Source: Takakia lepidozioides
Taxonomy: Eukaryota; Streptophyta; Takakiopsida; Takakiales; Takakiaceae
Direction: 5' to 3'
DNA: 64,000 nt
NCBI GenBank assembly: GCA_030704615.1
Contig: CM060732.1
Coordinates: forward strand, 69,173,053-69,237,052
Below are positions 10,611 through 20,833 of this stretch, one piece after another. A program made the translations under genes and the position numbers. Position 1 is the stretch's first letter. The number at the start of each line of letters is the position of its first letter. The notes under the pieces are model-generated. The model was not told the DNA's origin and did not search any database. It saw only the letters and a program-made list of their open reading frames with translations.

Positions 10611-11000
10611 TGAGCCTGGTCGGTGCTGCATAGAGGTCTATAGTCAGGTGCAATCGAGGCAAAAAGATGATTGCCTGTTAGATTACAAAGAGTAGCAGAC
10701 GCACCAACGAATGCCCTGAGATACATATTGACTTCTGTAAGTTAGGTCGTTGGGTAGATGGTCAACTGGAAACAGCAGCGGCAGCTACACAAATGATAAA
10801 ACAAGGCACTGCTAATGAAGGCACATTCTTCAACACATTTCACCCTGTTTTCCCCTCTTGTCAGAATTGGCCCTAAATTTCCATGTTGAATTCTGCAAGT
10901 TAGCTGATTGAGTGAATCTGGTTTGGAGTGACTTTGACATGATACTGCCGATGTGATAATAGGAAAGTATCCAAAAACAGGTAACAGAGATGAGGAGAAG
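10611..11000 (+). pseudogene. PPR fragment: E-motif end plus N-terminal remnant
   Basis: 10616-10700 continues the PPR coding sequence cut by the chromovirus (PGRCC, EVYSQVQSRQKDDCLLDYK). At 10755-10860 a different PPR part follows, WVDGQLETAAAATQMIKQGT, an N-terminal segment seen more fully at 16060-16330. The rest shows block c-like sequence and no intact frame. Confidence 0.65.
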
Positions 11001-11121
11001 GTGTGGACTGAATACTTTGTTGACCCCAGTCAATGGTAGGACAACTGAGGCAAAAAGTTGAATCCCTGGTAGATGACAGAGAGTAGCAGACGCAATTCAA
11101 CATAAGAACTAGTGTCATTGG

Positions 11122-14100
11122 GTGTTTCCTAGGTTGTCATTGTCAGCTGCTGGCAGCAAGGGCAAAGAATGCATGATTTGTGCAGAGGCATGCAGGATAG
11201 CTGAAGGAGAATGGATAAAGTGTGGGTCCAAATTCATTCAAGAGGGCCAGATGTCAAGCACTAAGATTATGTATGATTCCCTATGGATCAATAGCTACAA
11301 AAAACCTGCATGTGTAGATGCTCAACTAAAGGCAGCACTTGCAGCGGCACAGTTGATAAAATCAGGCACCTCAACCATGACCACAACTTTTGGAAGAGGA
11401 TCAAGAGAGGGAGTCCACAATGCCTCTTCTGGCACTTCTGGGCATGTGAAGATGTTTTGTGAGGCAGACAGACTGAAAGAGGCTCTACAAACTTTAAATC
11501 AATGAGGCATTTCAGTAGATTCAGATACGTATGTCTGCCTCTTGCATAAGTGCATCAAGATGAAAGGCCTTGAAGCTGGAAAGCAGGTGCACACTCACAT
11601 TATGCAAAGTGGATTCATGCCAAATGTTTTTTTACTCAACACCCTTGTCAACATGTATGTTAAGTACGGGAGCATCATGGATGTTCACCAAGTGTTCAAC
11701 AAAATGCCTCAACGATCTTTGATCACGTGGAATATAATGCTGGCAGGATTTACCAAGCATGGGTGGTCAAATCCTCCATGGGTCGTGCCACAAGGTCAAG
11801 GCCAATCTGGTGAGGGCACCTTCTTCTTCGACCTATTTCAGCCTGTTTTTCCCTCTCATCAGACTCGGCCCTGAGATGCATACTGCATCGTCAAGGACAA
11901 TGTGGTGAGGGCACCTTGATGTGGTGAGCAAATGATGCGCGAATGGGTGAAGCCCAACCACATCACGTTCATTTGTATTTGCAATGCGTGTGCAAGCTTG
12001 GGAGCCCTGGAAAAAGGGAAAGAGGTCCATGATGACATCGTCAAAGCTGGAATTGTACCAGATGTCATTGTGAACACTACCCTGGTGGACGTGTATGCCA
12101 AATGTGGGTGCATTAAGGATGCGAAGGGAGTTTTCAACACTATGGCTGAACGAGATGCGGTGTCATGGAACACAATGCTTGCAGGGTATCCACAGCAGGG
12201 ACGTGGACAGGGAGGATTTGGAGACCTATGATCAAATGATGGGGGAAGGGGTGAAGCCCAACCACATCACGTTTCTGTGCATTTGCAATGCGTGTGCAAG
12301 CCTGGCAGCTCTGGAAAAGGGCAAAGATGTCCATGGCGACATCCTCAAATCTGGAGTTGTACCAAATGTCATTCTGAACAATATTGTCGTGGACATGTAT
12401 GAAGGGAGTGTTCCACAGTATGGCTGAACGAGATGTGGTGTTCTGAAGTGCAATGATTGCAGGATATGCACAGCAAGGGCACGGGATGGAGGCTTTGGAG
12501 ACCTATGAGCAAATGATGTGCGGAGGGGGTGAAGCCCAACCACATCACGTTTGTTTGCATCTGCAATGCGTGCGCAAGCCTGGCAGCCCTGGAAAAGTGC
12601 AAAGTGGTCCATGGTGACATTATCAAATCTGAAATTGTACCCGATGTCATTATGAACACTGCCCTGGTGGACATGTATGTCAAATGTGGGTGCAACGAGG
12701 ATGCAAATGGAGTATTTGACAGTATGGCTGAACATGATGTGGTGTCGTCGAGTGTGATGATTGCAAGGTATGCACAGCAAGGGTGCGGGATGGAGGCTTT
12801 GGAGACCTATGAGCAAATGATGTGCGAAAGGGTGAAAACCAACCACATCACATTTGTTTGTGTTTGCAATGCGTGTGCAAGCCTGGGAGCTCTAGAAAAG
12901 GGGGGTCCATGCTGACATCGTCAAAGCTAGAATTGTACTAGATGTCATTTTGAACACTTCCCTGGTAGACATGTATGCCAAATGTGGGTGCATTAAGGAT
13001 GCGAAGGGAGTTAATTTCAACACTATGGCTAACGAGATGTGGTGTCGTGGAACGCGATGCTTGTAGGGGTATGCACAGCAGGGGCGTGGGATGGAGGCTT
13101 TGGAGACCTATGAGCAAATGATGGGGGAAGGGGTGAAGCCCAACCACATCACCTTTGTGGGAGTTTGCAGTGTGTGTGCAAGTCTGGCAGCCCTGGAAAA
13201 GGGCAAAGAGGTGCATGGTTGCATCGCCAAAGCTGGAATTGTACCAGATGTGATTCTGAACAATACCCTCGTGGACATGTATGCCAAATGTGGGAGCATT
13301 GAGGATGCGGAGGGAGAGTTCAATAGGATGGTTGAACGAGATTTGGTGTCATGGAACTCCATGCTTTGCAGCAGAGCAGGGGCGCGGGATGGAGGCCTTG
13401 GAGACCTATGAACAAATGATGGGGGAACGGGTGAAGTGCAACCACATCACATTTCTGTGCGTTTGCAATGCTTGTGCAAGCCTGGCAGCCCTGGAAAAGG
13501 GCAAAGGGTGCATGGTGACATCATCAAAGCTGGAATTATACCAAATGTCATTATGGACACTACCCTGGTGAATATGTATGGGAAATGTGGGTGCATTGAG
13601 GATGCAAAGGGAGGGAGTATTTGACAATGTGGCTAAATGAAATGTGGTGTCGTGGAATCCGATGATTGCAGGATATGCCCAGCATGGTTGTCATAGGGAG
13701 GTCCTGCAACTATTTGAAGGAATGCAAAAGAACGGCTTGAAGCCGGACAATATCACCTTTATATGTCTTCTATCTACATGCAGCCACACTGGCCTACTGA
13801 ATGAAGGAAGACGCTACTTTGATTCCTTGAGTCAAGATCATGGTGTCACCCCGCCAGTAAAGCACTTTGGCTGCATGGTGGACCTTCTGGATGTGCGGGA
13901 CAACTGCATGAGGCAGTGGACCTGATTAATAAAATGCCAATCAATCCAGATGTTGTGGTGTGGAAAGCCTTGCTTGGTGCCTGCAGAATCCATAGCTATG
14001 TGGAGATGGATGAATGTATGGCAACATCTATCCTCAAGTGGGATGAACAGGAAGCCACGACTTATGTGGTGCTATATCAAACATCTATGCTGCAGCTGGT

Positions 14101-14420
14101 AGGTGGGATGATATTGCAAAGGTGAGAAGAATGATGAAGGCTAGCGGGTTAGAAAGGAGCCAGATGACAAGTTGTATCCCAGAATTAAAGAAATCCATGC
14201 TGAGCTGAGAAGATTGTCTAGGCAGATGAAGGAGGCGGGATATGTGCCTGACACACACATTTTATTGCATGATGTGGAGGAAAGGAATTTTCTGTGTGGA
14301 GACTGCCACACCTCTACCAAATTCAGCTCAAAGATTGTTGGCCGAGCAATTATTGTATGGACGCTAACTACTTTCTACCACTTTGAAGATGGGATTTGTT
14401 CTTGTGGTGATTACTGGTGA
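11122..14420 (+). pseudogene. PPR-DYW pseudogene with amplified PLS units
   Basis: An N-terminal part (from 11122) is followed by a stop at 11503-11505, then a first PPR block (GLEAGKQVHTHIM, VFLLNTLVNMYVKYGSIMD). Block c cuts in at 11763. From 11932 to 13620 the same PLS triplet ([43 protein letters not shown]) appears six times, starting at 11950, 12254, 12532, 12835, 13136 and 13434. Nearly every unit carries a small indel that shifts the frame. L2/S2 and E motifs follow at 13644-14125. The end at 14172-14420 is a DYW domain finishing CSCGDYW with its natural stop. About 36 residues between HDVEE and CGDCHT are missing, including the HxE zinc/proton-transfer site, so even this domain could not deaminate. 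Functional DYW proteins edit organelle C to U. Confidence 0.88.
11763..11878 (+). repeat. dispersed block c, copy 2
   Basis: Matches 1224-1345 and interrupts the PPR sequence between FTKHG and the next EQMM repeat. A short partial repeat (CAAGGACAATGTGGTGAGGGCACCTT) follows at about 11892-11917, as if the insertion rearranged. Confidence 0.6.
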
Positions 14421-14870
14421 AAGGATGTTTCTTGGAAAGATGCTAGTGCCTTGCTTCATTCATTGATCTGTGTAGCTACTCAGACCATCCACCATTTCCT
14501 GATAGTGGGGTCTACCCGGCATAGGTGGGAAGTCAGCCCGCAATTGCACTTGACTGAAGGGGTGATATTTTACTGTTTCTAGTGACAGTGGATGGGAATC
14601 AGCGTGCAGTCCTAGTCTGGGTTTGGGTGGTGGAGCTTCTCCAAAGCTTGAAGATGGAAGTGAATACGAATTTTAATGAGCTTGATGAGAGGGGCAACAT
14701 GTTTGTTTGTTTCTCAAGGTGTGCCTTTGGATGGAGCCCTTGACGAACTTGCATGAATATGTCAAAAGCTGTATGTTGTTATTGATTGATGCGGCTTGTG
14801 AAAATTGAACATTGAAATGCAGATATGCCATTTTTCTTTAAAAAAAAACAAAACACGGGATCTCTGTATG

Positions 14871-14974
14871 TAACACCATGGGGATGACCCACCCTTTTTT
14901 TCTAAAAAATTGAACGTAGTTCTCATAATTTGTCGCTAGTAGTGTGGAGCAACGCGAAGCCCTAGTTCTAGCGA
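14871..14974. repeat. dispersed block d, copy 1
   Basis: Shares ATTGAACGTAGTTCTCA, GTCGCTAGTAGTG and GGAGCAACGCGAAGCCCT with 20021-20110. It passes directly into block a (14965-15060), so blocks a and d were probably parts of one element. No coding content. Confidence 0.6.
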
Positions 14975-15060
14975 CGACTGAAGGTTGGAAGCTAGTTTAG
15001 CGTAGAGCAGGAATAGGGTGCTATAGTGCCATGTTTCGTCATAGCCACGTCATCGTCGCT
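14965..15060. repeat. dispersed block a, copy 3
   Basis: GCTAGTTTAGCGTAGAGCAG then GAATAGGGTGCTATAGTGCC, matching 3738-3775 almost exactly. The next 400 bp hold no gene. Confidence 0.6.
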
Positions 15061-15471
15061 ATTTTTTGTCGATCCTGCCCGGCCTGCCCGCCAGAAAAAC
15101 CTCAAAGCGACAAGTTTTCGGGATACTGTCTGGCCTGCCCGGAAAATCCAAAACTGAGTTCTTGAGCTGTTCGAAGCTCAAGCTGCGGTGTTTCATGGAG
15201 TAGCACCTCCACCATCACTACTACTGCTAAGCATAGAAATCTCGTGGCGGAATTTTTCCAGGGATCCATCACAGTGGGGGGACAAATAGGCTTGATAAGG
15301 TTAGGCTATCTAATTCATTCGGGAGTTTCAAGCCGGGTTTGTGATTGAAGTTGGCATGATAACATTATGTGGAGCTCCGGTAGCTTAGCTCGATGAGAAA
15401 TTCGTTCTTAGTGTCACAATCAGTAGGTTGTTCCCAGGTCGTGGAGGATTATCGTAAGTAAGAGGTGTGTC

Positions 15472-15985
15472 ATGCAGGATTGCAGGGCTGAATCAGGCAC
15501 AGTTGGTTATTGGATATCAGACTGGCCCACCATCACCACTGTTTTCAAAAAATGGCCAAGAGAGGGACTCATCAAGAATGCTGGCAGTCGTGGGGCTGTG
15601 AGGACACCAAGTAAGGCAGGGCAACTGAATGAGGCACTGCATATTTGGTACCAACAGGGCATTAGGGCAGACTCCCAGACTTATCTCAGTGTTTTGCAGG
15701 ACTGTATCAAGATCAAAGATTTAGCAGAGGGAAAGCAGGTGCATGCCCACATTATCATAAGTGGATTCAAGCCAAACATCTTTCTACTCAACATCCTTGT
15801 GTTCGCAATGCGTGTGCGCAATTGGCAGCCCTGGAAAAGGGCAAAGAGGTCCATGGAGACATTGTCAAAGCTGAAATCGCACCAGATGTCATTCTGCACA
15901 CTGCCCTGATGAACATGTATGCCACATGTGGGAGCATCGAGGCTGCAAAGGGAGTGTTCAACAAAATGGCACATTGTTAAAGTCT
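15472..15985 (+). pseudogene. PPR pseudogene fragment
   Basis: Open for about 105 codons: an N-terminal region, AGQLNEALHIWYQQGIRADS, then a PPR pair (YLSVLQDCIKIKDLAEGKQ, VHAHIIISGFKPNIFLLN). At about 15800 it jumps in another frame into a later PLS unit (QLAALEKGKEVHGDIVKA) and stops near 15979. The join deletes several repeats. Confidence 0.75.
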
Positions 15986-16014
15986 TGGGAGCAATTCAGC
16001 ATAGGAACTAGTGT

Positions 16015-17400
16015 GTGATAGGTAGGGTCCAGATTCATTCGAGAGGGCCGGATTTCAAGCACAAAATTACCCATGAATTCCTATGGATCAATAGCTACAA
16101 GAAACCTGCATGGGTAGATGGTCGACTAGAAGCAGCAGCAGTGGCGGCACAGTTGATAAAATCAGGCACCTCGGCCATGAGCACAGCTTCTGAAACAGGA
16201 CCAAGAGAGGGACTCCACAATTTCTCTTCTGGCACTTCGGGTCATGTTAGTTTGCTATGTGAGGCAGGGCGACTGAAAGAGGCTCTACAGACTTTAAACC
16301 AAGGAGGCATGTCAGCAGATTCAGATACTTATGTCTGTCTCTTGCATAAGTGTGAGGATGCTATGTGAGGCAGGGCGACTGAAAGAGGCTCTACAGACTT
16401 TAAACCAAAGAGGCATTTCACCAGATTCGAATACTTACGTCTGTCTCTTGCAGAAGTGCATCAACTTGAAAGGCCTGGAATATGGGAAGCAGGTGCACGT
16501 TCACATTATCCAACGGGGATTGAAGCCCAACGTTTTTCTACACAACACCCTTGTCAACATGTATGTGAAGTGCGGGAGCAAATGGATTCACACCAAGTGT
16601 TCAAGAGAAGGCCTGAATGAGCTGGTTTGATCACGTGGAATATAATGATGGCAGGATTCACCAAGCATGGGTGTGGTAGGAATGCTTTGGAGACATATGA
16701 GCAAATGATGCGGGAAGGGATGAAGCCTGACCGGGTCACATTCGTTTGTGTTTGCAATGCGTGTGCGCAATTGGCAGCCCTGGAAAAGGGCAAAGAGGTC
16801 CATGGAGACATTGTCAAAGCTGGAATCGCACCAGATGTCATCCTGAACACTGCCCTGATGAACACGAATGCCAAATGTGGGAGCATCGAGGCTGCAAAGG
16901 GAGTGTTCGACAAAATGTCAGAACGTGAGGTGGTGTCCTGGAGTGCAATGATTGCAGGATATGCACAGCATGCCTGTGGGGTCGAGGCTTTGGAAACCTA
17001 TGAGCAAATGATATGGGAAGGTGTGAAGCCAGACCGGGTTACTTTTGTATGTGTTTGCAATGCATGTGCGCGACTGGCAGCCCTGGACATCAAAGCTGGA
17101 ATTGTGCCAGATGTCATCCTGAAGAATTCCCTGGTGGACATGTATGCCAAATGCGGGAGCAGAGGGAGGCTTCTGAAAGAGGATCAAGAGAGGGAGTCCA
17201 CAATGCCTCTTGTGGCACTTCTGTGCATGTGAAGATGCTTTGTGCGGCAGGCAGACTGACAGAGGCTCTACATACTTTAAACCAAGGAGGCATTTCAGCA
17301 GATTCAGATACGTATGTCTGTCTCTTGCTTAAGTGCATCATTAAAAAGGTTCGAGGTATTTTGTGCATCCTTCATGTCATCATTTCTTCAACCACATGAC
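16015..17400 (+). pseudogene. PPR pseudogene, two partial N-termini and PLS repeats
   Basis: 16060-16368 gives an N-terminal region (INSYKKPAWVDGRLEAAAVA, LCEAGRLKEALQTLNQGGM). This segment is duplicated at 16353-16440 with the frame shifted. PPR units follow to 16600 (LEYGKQVHVHIIQRGLKP), then in a new frame 16627-17160 two PLS triplets (MKPDRVTFVCVCNACAQLAA; VKPDRVTFVCVCNACARLAA). At 17160 the frame joins a third copy of the N-terminal stretch (SREGVHNASCGTSVHVKMLC). No E or DYW end is attached. The segment duplications look like unequal exchange among neighbouring copies. Confidence 0.8.
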
Positions 17401-17844
17401 TTTTACCCTGCCACTTTTAATTCCTTGAGCTGGTAGAGCTTGTTTAGTACAGCATTGCGATGGAAAAATTGTCTTACAAGCTGGCCATCATCATGTGCGA
17501 TCAAATGTGCTGCTCTTGCAGACATAGAGACCTAAGTGTGGGATCTCTGAGACTCATCTTTGCTGATATTGGCATTACTATTCCTCTCGTGTTACCTGAT
17601 TCTGGTGTTGTATATGGCTGCTCAGGCTACTTTACTGTAGGGCAGTAAGAGTGGAGGGGTTGACTTCTTGTGGTTGTATGTTTTGTGGTGCAGACTTCAT
17701 TGAAGAAAAGAATGAAAAGTCTGGAGGTTGAATGACTGGGGTTTACGGCGTCTTTGTTATAAAATCAAGAAGGCAAACAAAGCCAACTATGTGCTAATGA
17801 ACATAGAAATCAGCTCACAGGCCTTCCAACTTCCAAAATCTCAA

Positions 17845-18370
17845 GGCTGAGCGAGATGTGGTGTGGTGGAACACGATGCTTGCAGGATATGCACAGCAGG
17901 GGGGCGGGATGGAGGCCTTGGAGACCTATGAGCAAATGGTGGGGGAAGGGGTGAAGCCCGACCACATCACGTTTGTGTGCGTTTGCAGTGCGTGTGCAAG
18001 CCTGGCAGCCCTGGAGAAGGGCAAAGAGGTGCATGGTGACATCGCCAGAGCTGCAATTGTACAGATGTGATTCAACAATACCCTCGTGGACATGTATGCC
18101 AAATGTGGGTGCATGGAGGATGCGGAGGGAGTATTTGACAATGTGGCTGAACGAAATGTGGTGTCGTGGAATGCAATGACATGCAGGATATGCCCAGCAT
18201 AGTTGTCATACGGAGGTCCTGCAACTATTTGAAGGAATGCAAAAGAACGGCTTGAAGCCGGACAGTATCACCTTTATATGTTGTGTGTGGTGACTGCCAC
18301 ACCTCCACCAAATTCATCTCAAAGATTGTTGGCCGAGCAATTGTTGTCTGGGACACTAACCAATTCTAGG
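17845..18370 (+). pseudogene. PPR pseudogene fragment with DYW remnant
   Basis: ERDVVWWNTMLAGYAQQ and VKPDHITFVCVCSACASLAA are readable to a stop at 18068-18070. A frameshifted continuation reaches [20 protein letters not shown] (about 18286-18345), the Cys-His part of a DYW domain. The sequence then stops before the final CxCxDYW, so the domain is incomplete. Confidence 0.75.
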
Positions 18371-18530
18371 CTGTCATTGTCAGCTGCTAGCAGCAAGGCA
18401 AGGATGTATACATGATTTGTGCAGAGGCATGGATAGCTGAAGGAGCAGGGATAGAGTGTGGGTCCAGATTCATCCAAGAGGGCCGGATTTCAAGCTCCAG
18501 AGTACCTATGATTCCTTGTGGAAGGATTTC
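18371..18530 (+). pseudogene. PPR N-terminal fragment
   Basis: Resembles 11140-11275 (SAASSKAR-like start, MICAEAW, AEGAGIECGSRFIQEGRI). It is joined head to tail to the DYW remnant, as expected of a tandem array of PPR genes that has lost its middle. 18531-19225 holds no recognisable gene. Confidence 0.55.
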
Positions 18531-19225
18531 TGTTGTTGAATGCCACCGCAGCATATTTACTGACGTTAGCCTCTAGCTCCCAAATGGGTCATGGCAGCAG
18601 GGTCAGAAAATGAATATTGCCGACCACACAGCCGGCATTGACAATGTCCTTTTCTTGTCTGCATCTGTTTATTGTTCTAATGTGTCCCTCAATTTAGATT
18701 TCAGTCTAGTGCTGACTGTAGCTAGGCCCTTCAAATCATTCTTAAGGTGCTCACCCATGTTGCAGACTGAATAGATGTTTCTTGCTGTAGCGGCTTGGCT
18801 GTCAGCCCCTTGGATATAATAGAAATGAAGGCCAAATGTTAGCGTAGGAAGAGATAGAATGTGTTAATTACACAAAGGGACAAAAACATTTGCAGAAGTA
18901 AGAATCCATCCCGCATATAGGTGATGTTTTTTGTGCCCAGGTTCCGTGCATTGCAGTAGTGGAGAATATGTACTTCTTTGAAGCTACTACCTTTTGGCCA
19001 GGGCTTGGGTTCCAAATGTATTTGCATCACTGTATCACTCAATGTGGGCTATGCACTGCACCTTCATGTAAAACATGCCATCTTGCAGCCTTAATGTTTT
19101 CGCCATCCTCCAATGGCTTTAGTGTGGCATTAATGTACCTTTTAATAAAACTTGAACATTCACAATCCAAAATTGCATCATGTATCATAACACAATGGAA
19201 TCCATATTTTCACAAGACTTGAGTA

Positions 19226-19987
19226 CCGTAGAGGCCGTTCTATTTCGACGGACCCTGCCGGAATCATTAAATACATGCAGGTCGCCAGGTTCGGCAGGCT
19301 TAATGACAATATTAATTATTTCGTTCGGGCTTCATCCAATTTTTCAGGAATTCGGCGCCCTTGGGTACTTTTCATTAAATTAGGTGGGTCATGTCAAGAT
19401 TCACGTACAATTGAGATTCTGTGTGGCAAGTCATAATTATGGTTAGCCATAACTCTCTGGCAAGCAGCGTTTTTTTTTGGTGAATTTTCGCCGAATGGCG
19501 ACCTCAAAAAATAGAAAAGAATATTCTGTAGCAAATTCCATGTTTTTTCGTGGATGAAATCGCCAAATTTCTCCAAAAATAATAAAAATTATGGATGAAT
19601 TCGCCAAATATGGATAATATGAATGGATGAAAGTATGGATGTGGATGATCTGTCCTAATTTGAATGGATGAACATAATTTATGCCTAAACTCTGGAGCCA
19701 CTCGTGCTATTTTCTGAATTATAAAAAAAAAACTCTGCTGGCAAGCCATAGTCATGGTTAGTGGTAAACATTTTTAATAAATCTCAAACTTTGTTTTTTT
19801 TTATTTTATGTTTTCTTTTTCAAACTTGACGTTTAGGAGTTACCATATTGCTACCTTTTGTTTACAAAATTCATCTTTTTAAATGCAGATTATTCCCATA
19901 TTTCGTCTACTCCAAGGGCAGAATTTTAAAATATTCGTTCTCTTTTAAAGTGAATTAATTAAAGACGAAATAGAGCGACCTCTACGG
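19226..19987. mobile_element. non-autonomous TIR element (Tc1/mariner- or pogo-like)
   Basis: 762 bp with inverted ends CCGTAGAGGCCGTTCTATTT (left) and CCGTAGAGGTCGCTCTATTT (right, reverse complement), flanked by TA on both sides. TA duplication and the CTCTATTT ending suggest a Tc1/mariner or pogo relationship. The interior is AT-rich with no transposase. Two related internal phrases (GCAAGTCATAATTATGGTTA; GCAAGCCATAGTCATGGTTA) lie near 19420 and 19741. Confidence 0.6.
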
Positions 19988-20020
19988 TAGACCCCATCAA
20001 CAAATTAACAATTCATCCCA

Positions 20021-20110
20021 TGCCGTGGGGATTACCCACCCCCTTTTTTAACCAATGGAACGTAGTTCTCAGAATTCGTCGCTAGTAGTGCGGAGCAACG
20101 CGAAGCCCTG
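20021..20110. repeat. dispersed block d, copy 2
   Basis: Matches 14871-14974 (GAACGTAGTTCTCA, GTCGCTAGTAGTG, GGAGCAACGCGAAGCCCT). Confidence 0.6.
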
Positions 20111-20152
20111 GTAACATTAAAAACAATTGTTAGTCCTATTATCTAACTAACA

Positions 20153-20345
20153 GTCAGTAGCTCAGTTGGTATAGTGCACTGAGTGCCACCGATCCTGGGT
20201 TCAAATCTTGCTGCTTGACGGGTGTGGTATGCTCTTCTCCCCTTCTCGCAAAAGCCTTCACGGCGAGGTTATTGTGAAAGAGGTTAATTTCTCCTCTCAC
20301 TATCAAGGGGCCTGTCGCTACCGGTTTCCTTCACTAAAATGTATG
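20153..20345 (+). mobile_element. tRNA-derived SINE, copy 1
   Basis: Starts with a tRNA-like head: box A TAGCTCAGTTGG at 20158-20169 and box B GGTTCAAATC near 20198-20207. A body follows and then a tail, CTGTCGCTACCGGTTTCC. The same head and tail order is found at 26874-27107. The head cannot fold as a full tRNA with a clear acceptor stem, so this is a SINE and not a tRNA gene. It lies about 500 bp upstream of the aspartyl-tRNA synthetase. Confidence 0.7.
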
Positions 20346-20750
20346 TATATACCGTACCTGCCTATGCTGTCCGATGATAATTAAATCCTGCCGAAAAATT
20401 TAAAATTAAAGCCCACACAATGCCGAATGTCAGGATTTCAACCCCAAGCCCTATTACCACTACACTAGCCATATACATGAGTTATATTAGCGCTTTTTTA
20501 TTACTTATCATGATTACTTAATGTCAAAAAGCCCGCCGGACCGCTTCTTCGAGAAATATAAATTAGTCCGGCAGGGTCCTGACGAATAGCGTCGTCATAC
20601 GGTATATATGTAGGGAAAAAAATAGGAGCAAAAAAATAATGAATATCCTAGTATTGGAAAAAATATATATCCTGGAAATTTTGACACTGACCGGACCAAG
20701 TACTTTAAAAGGGGTCCGGTGTTGGAACAGAATGAGATCAGGCTTTGGGT

Positions 20751-20759
20751 TTAGGGTTT
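20751..20759 (+). promoter_or_regulatory. telo-box upstream of aspartyl-tRNA synthetase
   Basis: TTAGGGTTT (reverse AAACCCTAA), 75-83 bp before the ATG. Telo-boxes are common in plant promoters of translation genes and mark growth-linked expression. Confidence 0.5.
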
Positions 20760-20804
20760 TGCGGGCTGTGGTGTGGCGTGGGAGGGAAGTTTTGAGAGAG
20801 ACGA

Positions 20805-20833
20805 GCGAGGGAGGGAGAGAGAGAGAGAGAGAG
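20805..20833 (+). repeat. GA microsatellite abutting the start codon
   Basis: GAGGGAGGGAGAGAGA-type run that ends at the ATG of the aspartyl-tRNA synthetase gene. It would lie in the 5' leader, where GA repeats often act in plant core promoters. Confidence 0.7.

Noticed and set aside
12232-12846. 204-codon antisense frame across the PPR array
   Set aside because: Shadow of the plus-strand PPR repeats; it repeats with the same 300 bp period and has no family features.
11932-13620. CRISPR-like direct repeats
   Set aside because: The period is 300 bp, the repeats are translated PPR triplets, and the genome is a plant.
20153-20225. tRNA gene call at 20153 and 26874
   Set aside because: Box A and B are present but the acceptor stem and anticodon arm do not pair well, and both continue into a shared SINE tail.
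20352-20602. 251 bp TA-flanked element with CCGTA ends
   Set aside because: Only about 5 bp of inverted match, too little to support a transposon.
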